DNA of 32,570 nucleotides, from NCBI GenBank assembly GCA_011390635.1, contig JAABSA010000040.1:1-32570 (forward strand), given 5' to 3'. The notes beneath the pieces are model-generated. The model ran no database searches and had not been told where the DNA came from. It saw only the letters and a program-made list of their open reading frames with translations. The translations under genes and the position numbers were made by a program. The DNA is from Desulfotignum sp. GTDB lineage: Bacteria; Desulfobacterota; Desulfobacteria; Desulfobacterales; Desulfobacteraceae. Below are positions 9,190-18,688 of this stretch, piece after piece (the stretch's first letter is position 1; each line of letters begins with the position of its first letter).

Positions 9190-10776
9190 TCATGCATAAG
9201 ATTTTTCGCCGGCCAGGGCCAGTATCCGGTCTTTTTCCATGGGAAATACCGATGATGTTCCCATGGGCAGTGCAATACCCTGGGTTTTTAAAAACATGGC
9301 CCGGGTGATGACACAGGCACCGAACAACAAATTCATGGCCAGATCTGCGGTTCTGCGGTTTTCAGGACCGGCAAGAAAACTGTTTTGGGCCCACAGGTTA
9401 AAGGCACCCATGGCCGGGCCGCACCAGATCTGGTAATCCATTTTGCGCTGTGCGTTTCCCTGGATGGCCCATTGGGAACTCTGACCTAAATAGGACCGGA
9501 ACACCAGGGCCATTTTGTGTTTTGCATCCGATTGTGCTTTGTCGATCTGGCCGGGCATTTTTCTGGATACAAAAAAATCTTTGGTTGCCTGCCAGGCTGT
9601 CTCAAAATCTGTCTGCAGAAATTTGGTTTCGATTTCCTGTCGTGCAGCTTCCGGGATATCTGCAAAATTGTCATATGCCCGGTACAGCTGATACAGCTTT
9701 TCCGCCCGCAACGGAAACAGGGTGCCCCGTTTCAGCACCTGGACCCGGGCACCTATCTCAAACATGTCGGCTGCCGGTGCCATGGCCACATCCGCCTGTT
9801 CTGCCTGGCACAGCAGTTCTTTGACCTCCTGGCTGATCCCTGCTTCCACACAGGACTGGTTGATGGATCCGGTCAGAATATAGGCCGCTCCCATGCCGAA
9901 GGCGGCAGCAGCTGACTCTGGTGTGGCAATGCCCCCGGCCAGCCCCACACACAGATCAGAAGGATATCGGTATTGTTCCATGAACTGGTTTTTAAGGGTT
10001 ATCATGGTGGGCAAAAGGGCCAGGGCCGGCCTGTTGTCTGTGTGTCCCCCGGAATCTGCTTCTGCGGTCAGGTCCTGGGCCATGGGGATATACTGTGACA
10101 GCGCAGCTTCCTGCCGGGTGATCAGATGTTTTTGTTCCAGCAGGCTGATAATTTTTTGGGGAGGCGGTGAAAAAAACTGGCGCGCAATCTCGACCCTGGA
10201 AACCTTGGCAATAATCCGGTTCGGGGCAATGACCTGCCCGTCAGGTGTCTGGTGAATCCCCTTGACCCGGTAATAGACCAGAGCCGGGGTCATGCGCATG
10301 AAGGCGGCCGCACTGACCAGGCGGATGCCATGGTCCAGATATAGCTGTACAGTCGCCATTTCATGGTCCGGATCTGACAGGGAATGAATCAAATTAAAGC
10401 CAAACGGTTTGTCCGGCAAACCGGATGTCAGGTGCACAGCCGCTTTCCGGATGTTTTCCAACGAAAGGCCGCCTGCTCCGAAAAACCCCACCATGCCGTT
10501 GTCAGCCATGGTTTCCACCATCTGGACCGAGGAGATGCCGTTGGCCATGGCCCCGGCCACATAGGGATAGGCAAGGCTGTGCCGGCGGGTGAAGGTTTTG
10601 TCCCCCAGGGCATCAAGGCAGATTGCCGGTGCAAATGCCGTGAACAAAAACGCACTGTTTTCATGGGATTTGCCGGGATAGGTATGCCTGAAACACACCT
10701 GGTTGTTCCCGCTGGTCACAAATATGGGTTTTGAAATCTGAAAAAGGGCGGATCTGATGGCTTCCGGGGTATTCAT
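9190..10776 (-). CDS. pfaD: PfaD-like enoyl reductase (FMN TIM-barrel, nitronate monooxygenase superfamily)
   Basis: 528-aa PfaD homologue, close to the family's usual size of about 540. PfaD is the stand-alone enoyl reductase that works in trans with PfaA-type synthases, reducing the 2,3-double bond of the growing acyl-ACP. Visible family features are the N-terminal PEAIRSALFQISKPIFVTS, GAGGLSLENI, an FNLIHS segment, and the glycine-rich barrel strand GLAGGIATPESAAAAFGMGA followed by YILTGSINQ. The conserved C-terminal YQIWCGPAMGAFNLW segment is also present. The start at 10776 (MNTPEAIRS) fits family length; an ATG at 10848 would add 24 residues with no better ribosome site. It precedes the PfaA-like gene on the same strand by 217 bp and follows xerD by 90 bp. 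The pairing strongly implies they form one lipid-synthase system. Confidence 0.93.
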   Translation of the reverse strand: MNTPEAIRSALFQISKPIFVTSGNNQVCFRHTYPGKSHENSAFLFTAFAPAICLDALGDKTFTRRHSLAYPYVAGAMANGISSVQMVETMADNGMVGFFGAGGLSLENIRKAAVHLTSGLPDKPFGFNLIHSLSDPDHEMATVQLYLDHGIRLVSAAAFMRMTPALVYYRVKGIHQTPDGQVIAPNRIIAKVSRVEIARQFFSPPPQKIISLLEQKHLITRQEAALSQYIPMAQDLTAEADSGGHTDNRPALALLPTMITLKNQFMEQYRYPSDLCVGLAGGIATPESAAAAFGMGAAYILTGSINQSCVEAGISQEVKELLCQAEQADVAMAPAADMFEIGARVQVLKRGTLFPLRAEKLYQLYRAYDNFADIPEAARQEIETKFLQTDFETAWQATKDFFVSRKMPGQIDKAQSDAKHKMALVFRSYLGQSSQWAIQGNAQRKMDYQIWCGPAMGAFNLWAQNSFLAGPENRRTADLAMNLLFGACVITRAMFLKTQGIALPMGTSSVFPMEKDRILALAGEKSYA

Positions 10777-10866
10777 GGGTGTTTTTTTTCCGAGCAAAAG
10801 GGTTATGGGCAAGCCTGTCTCATACCACAAAAAGATTTCAATGATCAAGCCATTGTAAATCCAAGG

Positions 10867-11754
10867 TCAGCGCCTGGGATGGTATTTTTCATGCATGCGT
10901 ACCAGGTAATCTCTGGATATATGGGTATAAATCTGGGTGGTGGAGATATCTGCGTGGCCCAGCATGGTCTGGACGGACCGCAGGTCTGCCCCCCCTTCCA
11001 GCAGGTGGGTGGCAAAAGAATGGCGCAGGGTATGGGGGGTGATACTGCGGGAAATGCCGGCCAGGGCTGCGTATTTTTTGATAATTTTCCAGAACCCCTG
11101 CCGCGTCATGGGCTTTGCCGCCCTCGCAACAAAAAGAAATGGGCTGGTGAGCTGCTTGAGCACCAGGGGCCGGGCCTGGTCCTTCCACCGGACGGTACTC
11201 TCCCTGGCCCGGGAGCCGATGGGCACAATCCGTTCTTTGGCTCCTTTTCCCATTACCCGCACCAGGTTGGCATCCAGATTAACATCTGATGTTTTCAAAT
11301 GGATGAGTTCAGATACCCGCAGACCCGCTCCGTACATGATTTCCAGCATGGCGGCATTGCGCAGTTCTTTGGGCCGGGTGGTGTCGATGGCCTCCAGCAG
11401 GGCTTCCACCTCCGGTACAGACATGATTTCGGGAAGGGCCTGGCCGGTTTTGGGAATATCAACATCCTTGACCGGATTGAACGCTGTATGGCCCTGGGTT
11501 ATCAGAAATCTGTACAATCCCCGGATGGTGATCAGATGCCTGGCCCGGGATTTCGGGGCCAGGCCTTTGCGGGTCAGATGGATCAGCCAGGCCAGGATTA
11601 CGGTGGTATCTGCCTCGTCCAGGGCCTGTATCTTGTTTTCTGCCAGAAAGTTGGCATATTGGGCAAGATCATCAGCATAGGATGCAATACTGTTGGGGGA
11701 CAATCCCTTTTCCACGATGAGAAAATCAAGGTATTCCTGGATGAATTTGTCCAT
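10867..11754 (-). CDS. xerD: Tyrosine recombinase XerD
   Basis: 295-aa site-specific recombinase of the XerC/XerD type, which resolves chromosome dimers at dif with its partner and FtsK. Residues 1-90 form the SAM-like core-binding domain. The catalytic domain carries the full active set: Arg146 (GAGLRVSEL), Lys170, His241 and Arg244 (HTLRHSFATH), His267 (LGHADI) and nucleophile Tyr276 (TQIYTH). The start at 11754 is supported by AAAGG about 8 bases upstream; a start at 11778 would overlap the preceding gene. It sits between the acidic FGE-like gene (13-bp gap) and pfaD, probably cotranscribed. It carries no cargo or attachment sites here, so the housekeeping XerD role is more likely than a mobile integrase. 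Confidence 0.93.
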   Translation of the reverse strand: MDKFIQEYLDFLIVEKGLSPNSIASYADDLAQYANFLAENKIQALDEADTTVILAWLIHLTRKGLAPKSRARHLITIRGLYRFLITQGHTAFNPVKDVDIPKTGQALPEIMSVPEVEALLEAIDTTRPKELRNAAMLEIMYGAGLRVSELIHLKTSDVNLDANLVRVMGKGAKERIVPIGSRARESTVRWKDQARPLVLKQLTSPFLFVARAAKPMTRQGFWKIIKKYAALAGISRSITPHTLRHSFATHLLEGGADLRSVQTMLGHADISTTQIYTHISRDYLVRMHEKYHPRR

Positions 11755-11767
11755 GGTACGCCTTTGT

Positions 11768-13729
11768 TTATAAAGCAAGTTCGGAAATGCAGCGAAATCC
11801 GATAGTGTTGGAAGTAAATCCGGTTTTAAACAGGCCCCTGGAGCTGATGCTCACTTCGGAGCTGCTGTTCCAGGCTGCGCCTTTGGCAATGCAAAACGTC
11901 TGGTCACTGATGTTTGTGACCGAAAGTTTTTCCACATCGGATGTCCATTCCATTACGTTTCCCAGCATATCAACGAGGGTGAAGGCATTGGCATGCAGTT
12001 CATAGGCATCCACCGGGCAGGTATCTGCCTGGCCGCTGGCTTCAATATTAAGTGCCCGGGTGGCAAAGTCGTTTCCCCAGGGATATCTGTACCCCAGATC
12101 AGTTCTGGCTGCGGCTTCCCACTCTGCCTGGGTGGGAAGCCGCCTGCCGATCCATGATGCATACGCAAAGGCATCTTCCACACTGACCTGGACCACCGGG
12201 TGGTTGCGTTTTTCGTGCAAAGAAGAACCGGGGCCGTGGGGCTGGTACCAGCAGGCACCGTTCACCTGGCTGGAGCCTGCGCTTTTGTGCCATGATGCCT
12301 GGTTCCCTTTCCGTTTGTACCGGGAAAAAAACACCGTGCCGAATCCGCATTTTTCCGCTGTGGTCTGGTAGCCTGTTTTGTCTATGAAAATTTCAAACAA
12401 GGCATTGGTGACCGGATACCGGGCGATATGGACTTCAGGCATGGGAAACTGCTGGAGTTCCAGCATGGCAGTCCTTTCTTTTTTGGTGCCCACGGTATAG
12501 ATTCCTTTGGGCACCTTGACATAGGCATTGAATTTTTTTTCCCTTTCCCCCAGGGTATCATCGAATTCTTCGGCCAGGGCCTGCTTTTCCCTGAAATCTT
12601 CCAGGGCCTGGAGCTCTTCGTCCGTCAGCTCGTCAACTTCTTCCAAATCTTCGTCTTCGTCCAGAACTATCTCATCGATATCCTCATCAAGCGTTTCTTC
12701 TTCATCCAGTTCTTCGTCCGGTTCAAGTGCCACCAGTTCTTCGTCTTCGTCTACTTCGGTAATCCGGTCATCCTCATCCAGGATTTCGACCTCTTCTATC
12801 TCCTCATCTCCATCCAGTTCCCGGGCCTCTTCCATCTCCTCATCTTCCGCCGGTTCCGTGACCTCTTCAAGGTCTTCGTCCGGTGCATCAATTTCTTCAT
12901 CATCATCTTCCAGGGGCGCCGTGTCTTCATCTGATGCATCTGACGCAGTTTCTTCTAAATCCTGGTCAGCTTCCAGTTCAACCAGTTCTTCGTCTGGTGC
13001 AAGTGCCACCAGTTCTTCATCTTCGTCTGATTCGATAATCCGGTCATCATCATCCAGGGCTTCGATCTCTTCGATTTCCGCATCCTCATCAAGTTCCTCG
13101 ACCTCTTCCAGGACTTCATCTTCATCCAGGATGATTTTTTCAGTATCCTCTTCGCCACTTTCACCGCCGCCACCATCCTGCGCTTGTGCGTCATCTGCCG
13201 GTATGTCATGGGAGATGCGTTTCAGAAGATTTTTTATCTGTTCAATGATATCCAGGGATTCTTCGGTATGACCATCCATCTGGAATTCATCCAGAAAATC
13301 GGTGAGGGCCTTAAGAATACCGGTTGCCTGCTGCAGGTCGATACCCCCGGTTTTGATGGCATCACTGAAAGAGGAAAGCAGGTTGTTTTTGGCATCCTCT
13401 GTCATATCAAAGATATTGGCATCTGTAATGATGATATTTTCAGGATTTTTGTCTTTGCGGGATAAGCGTTTGAGATCAGCATTTATGGCGGATCTGAGAC
13501 TGGAAAAATTTCTTCTTTTGGCCAGGATTTTTGCATTGTTCTCACCCACATCCCAGATCGCTTTTACCAGGATGTCGGTGTCAATGTGATGCAAAGCATG
13601 CACCGCATCTTCGGAAGTGTAAAAAGACTGGATGGCTGCCAGTGTTTTGTGTTTGGCGGTACCGGCCCGGTAGTTCAGGCTTGCAGCCGCTTCCCGGATG
13701 CCTTCCAGGGTGATGGAAATGTTGGCCAA
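11768..13729 (-). CDS. Acidic-linker protein with C-terminal FGE-sulfatase (SUMF1-like) domain lacking the catalytic cysteines
   Basis: 653 aa in three parts. Residues 1-185 form a helical domain I do not recognise. Residues 186-397 are an extremely Asp/Glu-rich tract. Residues about 402-650 are an FGE-sulfatase domain with hallmark strings LPTQAEWEAAAR, YPWGND, LVDMLGNVMEWTSD and a terminal IGFR. True formylglycine-generating enzymes have two cysteines in the C-terminal RGGSW-xC-xxxxC region; here the segment reads GAAWNSSSEVSISSRG, with serines instead, so catalysis as an FGE is unlikely. No signal peptide is seen. The start is TTG at 13729, supported by AGGAGG five bases upstream; no closer ATG fits. 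It heads the minus-strand group and diverges from the ParA operon across 133 bp, suggesting shared regulation. A binding or scaffold role is inferred. Confidence 0.85.
   Translation of the reverse strand: MANISITLEGIREAAASLNYRAGTAKHKTLAAIQSFYTSEDAVHALHHIDTDILVKAIWDVGENNAKILAKRRNFSSLRSAINADLKRLSRKDKNPENIIITDANIFDMTEDAKNNLLSSFSDAIKTGGIDLQQATGILKALTDFLDEFQMDGHTEESLDIIEQIKNLLKRISHDIPADDAQAQDGGGGESGEEDTEKIILDEDEVLEEVEELDEDAEIEEIEALDDDDRIIESDEDEELVALAPDEELVELEADQDLEETASDASDEDTAPLEDDDEEIDAPDEDLEEVTEPAEDEEMEEARELDGDEEIEEVEILDEDDRITEVDEDEELVALEPDEELDEEETLDEDIDEIVLDEDEDLEEVDELTDEELQALEDFREKQALAEEFDDTLGEREKKFNAYVKVPKGIYTVGTKKERTAMLELQQFPMPEVHIARYPVTNALFEIFIDKTGYQTTAEKCGFGTVFFSRYKRKGNQASWHKSAGSSQVNGACWYQPHGPGSSLHEKRNHPVVQVSVEDAFAYASWIGRRLPTQAEWEAAARTDLGYRYPWGNDFATRALNIEASGQADTCPVDAYELHANAFTLVDMLGNVMEWTSDVEKLSVTNISDQTFCIAKGAAWNSSSEVSISSRGLFKTGFTSNTIGFRCISELAL
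12539..13174 (-). repeat. Acidic Asp/Glu tract with an internal ~92-residue duplication
   Basis: Residues 186-397 of the FGE-like protein are about half Asp/Glu. A 35-residue segment beginning at residue 215 (13087-12983) recurs at residue 307 (12811-12707). Both contain the core DEDEELVAL followed by PDEEL, and DDR-I-E upstream. The spacing suggests duplication of a unit of about 276 bp followed by drift. The tract is probably disordered and extended. Confidence 0.8.
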
Positions 13730-13825
13730 GGGGCCTCCTGTAATATAATGTGGAACTGAATTGCATTATCCTATATTCCCCTTTTTTTTTCAACCAGGTA
13801 ACCGGCTGCAAACTTCAGTTGGGGA

Positions 13826-13853
13826 TTGATATTTTTTTAGATTGTGCTACAAA
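13826..13853 (+). promoter_or_regulatory. Candidate promoter of the ParA-mqn operon
   Basis: TTGATA (13826-13831) and TACAAA (13848-13853) are separated by 16 bases, inside the AT-rich divergent spacer. A start site about 7 bases further would leave almost no leader before the ATG at 13863. The weak -10 makes this tentative. Confidence 0.3.
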
Positions 13854-13862
13854 TAAAAGATT

Positions 13863-14639
13863 ATGGCCATTGTGTTGACAATTTGCGGACAGAAAGGCGG
13901 TACCGGCAAGAGCGTTGTCGCAGTAAATCTTGCAGCCAGTCTGGCCCTGTATGAAAAAAAAGTATTGCTCATAGATGCTGATCCATCAGGGTGCAGCACG
14001 GAATGGATTGGAATAGATAATGCCGGGCAGGGCCATGATCTTGTCTCTGTCTTTACTGGAAAAACCCGGTTTCCGGATGCCATTGTAAAAACACGCCTCA
14101 GGTGGCTGGATGTACTGCCGGCTGGATTCGATCTGTTTCAAAGTGCTTTGAAACTGTCGGACAGGGTGTCCAACCAGATTATTCTGCGGCTGCTGATCCA
14201 GGAAGATGCCCCATCCAGTTACGATTATATTATTATTGATGCCCCGTCTTCCTATGGGTTTTTAAGCATCATGGCCATGGCTTCGGCAGACTGGCTCATC
14301 GTCCCTGTATGTCCGCAGCATGGCGCCGCAGCAGATTTTCACTGTCTGCTCATACTGATACGCTATATTCGTAAAAATCACAAAATTCCCTTGAAAATCG
14401 GGGGATTTGTTTGTAACCGCTGCAATGATCCCTCTGCGGTAGATGATATCCAGACGTTTGCAGGTCCCAAAAAATCGTTTCAGGCAGCGGATCTGGTATA
14501 TGATACCCATATCCCCTGGGATTTAGCAGTGGAAAAATCTATTGAAAAAAAGACGCCTCTGGCATTGTATGACATAAAAAGTCCGGCTGGTTCGGCTTTT
14601 TTGAATTTTGCAAAAGAAATCCACAAGATATTTACCTGA
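13863..14639 (+). CDS. ParA/MinD-family ATPase
   Basis: 258 aa with the deviant Walker A motif GQKGGTGKS at residues 9-17, including the signature lysine that marks ParA/MinD/Soj proteins. The Walker A' region VLLIDADPSGCSTEW and the switch YIIIDAPSS follow. Such ATPases dimerise on ATP binding and position DNA, complexes or proteins in the cell. No ParB-like gene or parS-like repeats are seen nearby, so plasmid-type segregation is not indicated. It is the first gene of a plus-strand run; the next ATG lies 14 bases after its stop. Ribosome-site strength is poor (AAAAGA), consistent with a very short leader. Its partner may be one of the next two proteins; that is inference from gene order. 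Confidence 0.88.
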   Translation: MAIVLTICGQKGGTGKSVVAVNLAASLALYEKKVLLIDADPSGCSTEWIGIDNAGQGHDLVSVFTGKTRFPDAIVKTRLRWLDVLPAGFDLFQSALKLSDRVSNQIILRLLIQEDAPSSYDYIIIDAPSSYGFLSIMAMASADWLIVPVCPQHGAAADFHCLLILIRYIRKNHKIPLKIGGFVCNRCNDPSAVDDIQTFAGPKKSFQAADLVYDTHIPWDLAVEKSIEKKTPLALYDIKSPAGSAFLNFAKEIHKIFT

Positions 14640-14652
14640 AAAGGGGTGTTCC

Positions 14653-15051
14653 ATGAAAGTGACAAATCCCGAATTGATCCAGGAAAGTGAAAGAGAATTT
14701 ATTGATACCATCAATGCGGAGCTTGACTGGGAGGCAATAGAAAAACTGCTGATGGAAAAGCACCGGTTTGCCCTGCAGGATGACGTGGATTATAAAAACG
14801 GGGACATGGTGGTTTTTGATAATCAGATCGCCTATAAATTTGATTTTGAGATCAAGGTCCCGTTGTCTGTTGTTTTCAACCGCCAGGGCGAATGCCTTGC
14901 CATTTCCACAACGCACGATGATCAAGACCCAATGGAAATTGCGCCTGCAGAAATGGCGGATATCAAGGAGCGCAGCAGTGAAAAGGTGGGGCAGCTGGCT
15001 TCGAGCATTGCGGATATGATTTCTGAAATCAACCAGGGAGATGAAGCGTGA
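14653..15051 (+). CDS. Unknown 132-aa protein in the ParA operon
   Basis: The start at 14653 is chosen because AAGGGG lies 9 bases upstream; an ATG at 14608 would overlap parA. The protein is acidic and soluble, with an N-terminal helix, a beta-rich centre (YKNGDMVVFDNQIAYKFDFE, then VPLSVVFNRQGECLAIS) and a C-terminal helix. No signal peptide or membrane segment is present and I recognise no family. Its stop overlaps the next start as TGATG, implying translational coupling. It probably acts with the ParA-like ATPase and the coiled-coil protein. Confidence 0.82.
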   Translation: MKVTNPELIQESEREFIDTINAELDWEAIEKLLMEKHRFALQDDVDYKNGDMVVFDNQIAYKFDFEIKVPLSVVFNRQGECLAISTTHDDQDPMEIAPAEMADIKERSSEKVGQLASSIADMISEINQGDEA

Positions 15052-16514
15052 TGGCACAGCAGATCCCCATTACCCCGGAGGTTGTAAAAAAACAGCTGGA
15101 TGAAATACTGGCCCGGGAAATCACCTCTTTTGTCGATGTGGATTTTGATGCGGCCATGATGTCTTTCAACCTGGCCACCATAGCCTGTATCACCCTGATT
15201 GTGGAACGGGAAAAAGAAATCAAGCAATATGTGGAATTTCCCCCGGAACGTTATGTGCTGGAAGATTTTATGGCAGAATTGACAGACATCGGCCTGGAAC
15301 ATGATGATTATCTTGAAGCAGCTGTGCATGCGTGTTTTGAAAAAGGATACATGCGCAAAGATGATGACCGGCAATTGTATGCTGAAATGCCGGCCTTTAT
15401 GATGGCAGGTCTCTTGGATTCCATGTTTCCGGGTATGCAGGGCATAAACCTGATTGCCTTTGTCCTCCAGATGAATGAAGAGGTGAATGCCGGCCGCAAA
15501 AGCCTGGATCTTGCCAAAAAAAGTTTTGCAGCATCCCTCAAGTCCCGGGGGGTATCTGTATCTGGTCACAATGCCACCAGGCGGGCTTCTGAAATGGTGG
15601 CAGGTAAAATAAAAGCGGTTCAAAAGAACAAAGAAATTGCCAGAAAACTGAAAAAAGAAAACCTGGACCGGCTTTCCAGGCTGGTAAAGACCCGGCGTAA
15701 AAAATCAGACGAATATATTCAGAAAGTCCAGGTAAAAGATGTGTTTGACAAGGGCCCCACACCAGAGGAGATAGAAGAGCGCAAAGCCCAGGTCGAAGAG
15801 GCCCGGGAATCTGCCCGCAAAGCAGCAGAGCTGGCCAGGCAGCTGGCGGAAAAAGACCAGAAAATAAAGGAAGCGGAAATCCTGGCAAAGGATGCGGCAG
15901 ACCAGCTTGGGCTTTTGAAGGAAAAAGAAAAGCAGTTGCAGGATGCCAGTGAAAAAGCCGCCAGAGCAGAGGAACGGGCAGCTATGCTGGAAGCAAAGGA
16001 AGCGGATATGGCCCGGCGGGAAGCGGAACTCAAGGCCATGGAGGAGCGTATCCGCTCAGAAGAAGCAAAGATGAGACAGCAAAAGGATGCAGCTGTTTTT
16101 TCGGATACCCCGGACCCTGCAGATGCAGTTTTGCAGGATCAAAATGAGGATGAAGCGGATATCGCATCCAGAATTGCCGCTTTTGAAAGTGACCTGGCCA
16201 TGGCCTGCCCGCTGTGCCGGAACGGGAAAATTGTTACCAATACAACAGGCAAGGGCAAAGAATATTTTTCGTGTACAAACAGTGACTGCAGGTTTGTCAG
16301 CTGGGATAAACCCTATCATTTTGAATGCCCGCTGTGTAAAAACCCGTTTTTAACCCAAACAACCTCCCCGGATGGGGGAAACGGACTCAAATGCCCCAGG
16401 GCATCCTGTTCCTATTCCCAGCAAAACCTGAATGATCCAAAATTGAATATCCCGGATTCCCCGGCAGAACCCAGAAAAAAAAGAAAGGTTGTCAGAAGAA
16501 AAAAAAGAAGCTGA
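15051..16514 (+). CDS. Coiled-coil protein with two C-terminal topoisomerase-type zinc ribbons
   Basis: 487 aa. The N-terminal 170 residues are mainly helical and of unknown type. Residues about 180-355 are a long charged coiled coil (repeated EKE, ARAEERAAMLEAKEADMARR). Two zinc ribbons follow: Cys386/Cys389 with Cys408/Cys413, and Cys426/Cys429 with Cys448/Cys453. This spacing matches the C4 zinc finger at the C-terminus of bacterial topoisomerase I. A basic tail (RKKRKVVRRKKRS) ends the protein and may bind nucleic acid. The ATG at 15051 is preferred to the GTG at 15048. It overlaps the gene before (TGATG) and mqnE after (TGATG). A DNA-associated structural role with the ParA ATPase is inferred. 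Confidence 0.85.
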   Translation: MAQQIPITPEVVKKQLDEILAREITSFVDVDFDAAMMSFNLATIACITLIVEREKEIKQYVEFPPERYVLEDFMAELTDIGLEHDDYLEAAVHACFEKGYMRKDDDRQLYAEMPAFMMAGLLDSMFPGMQGINLIAFVLQMNEEVNAGRKSLDLAKKSFAASLKSRGVSVSGHNATRRASEMVAGKIKAVQKNKEIARKLKKENLDRLSRLVKTRRKKSDEYIQKVQVKDVFDKGPTPEEIEERKAQVEEARESARKAAELARQLAEKDQKIKEAEILAKDAADQLGLLKEKEKQLQDASEKAARAEERAAMLEAKEADMARREAELKAMEERIRSEEAKMRQQKDAAVFSDTPDPADAVLQDQNEDEADIASRIAAFESDLAMACPLCRNGKIVTNTTGKGKEYFSCTNSDCRFVSWDKPYHFECPLCKNPFLTQTTSPDGGNGLKCPRASCSYSQQNLNDPKLNIPDSPAEPRKKRKVVRRKKRS

Positions 16515-17616
16515 TGAACATAACATTCACGGATGAACGGCTGGAAAAAATTTTGGCCAAAGCCAGGCAGGGCTCCCGTCTTTCAAAAGAAGACGGGATT
16601 TGTATTTATGAAACAAAAGATCTCATGGGCGTGGGTATGATTGCCAACGAGGTGCGGTCTGCCCGGCACGGCAAAAAAGCCTATTATATTTATAACCAGC
16701 ATCTGAACTATACCAATATCTGCAAAAACCGTTGTCAATTCTGTGCCTATGCAAAGGACAGAAAAGAATCCGGTGCCTATGCCTGGTCCATAAAAGAGAT
16801 TGAACAGCGCCTGATGGATCGTATTGATGAACCCGTGGATGAGCTGCACATAGTGGGCGGACTCAATGAAGCACTGGGGTTTGAATATTATATCGACCTG
16901 TTGAAAACCGTTAAGCGGATCCGGCCCGCTGCCACCATCAAGGCCTTTACCTGTGTGGAAATCGATTACCTGTCCCGACTGTCCGGCCTGGGTATCGACC
17001 AGACCATTGCGCAGCTGAAAGCAGCCGGTCTTGGGATGATGCCCGGGGGCGGGGCCGAGATACTCAACACCCGGATCCATGATACGCTGTTTCCAAAAAA
17101 GATCGACCATACCCGATGGACCCATATTGTCAAGGCAGTTCACAAAGCAGGCATTAAAACCAATGCCACCATGTTGTACGGCCATATTGAAACCATTGAG
17201 GAGCGGGTGGCGCATCTTATAACCCTCAGGGAGATCCAGGATGAAACCGGCGGGTTTTCCGCTTTTATCCCCTTGGCATTTCATTCACAGAACACAAAAC
17301 TGTCTCACCTGCCTCCCACCACGGCCATGGATGATCTCAAGGCAGTGGCGGCAGCCCGCCTGATGCTGGACAATTTCGACCATATCAAGGCCTATTGGGT
17401 GATGATCGGCGAGCCCCTGGCCCAGGTGGCCTTAAGTTTCGGGGCCGATGATCTGGACGGCACCATTATGGAGGAGCGCATCACCCACACGGCCGGTGCC
17501 AGATCCGCCAAAGGCCTGACCCAGAACCAGATGGAGACCATGATCCGCAAATCCGGATATGAACCGGTACAGCGCGATTCTTTTTACAATCCAAAAACAG
17601 ATGCAGCCATAAAACC

Positions 17617-17620
<4 letters not shown>
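16514..17620 (+). CDS. mqnE: Aminodeoxyfutalosine synthase MqnE
   Basis: 368-aa radical SAM enzyme that joins 3-[(1-carboxyvinyl)oxy]benzoate with an adenosyl radical from SAM to give 6-amino-6-deoxyfutalosine, in the futalosine route to menaquinone. The cluster motif is CKNRCQFC (Cys70, Cys74, Cys77), preceded by the family string NYTNIC. MPGGGAEIL and GFSAFIPLAFH are shared with the MqnC/MqnE/CofH group. Length is normal. The start overlaps the preceding stop by one base and its own stop overlaps mqnC as ATGA, so the genes are coupled. MqnE rather than MqnC is chosen because of HIVGGLNEALGFEYY and the neighbouring, clearer MqnC. Confidence 0.95.
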
Positions 17621-18675
<1,055 letters not shown>

Positions 18676-18688
18676 CGGTGTCGGGAAC

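Noticed and set aside
11768-12530. FGE-fold C-terminus as a diversity-generating-retroelement target
   Set aside because: No reverse transcriptase or template repeat is present, and the terminal segment is not rich in Asn codons at variable sites.
12528-13271. Long Ser-rich plus-strand frame opposite the acidic tract
   Set aside because: It is the antisense shadow of Asp/Glu codons and has no ribosome site.
13863-15051. ParA gene as part of a plasmid or chromosome partition locus
   Set aside because: No ParB homologue and no repeated parS-like sites were seen; it is embedded in a metabolic operon.
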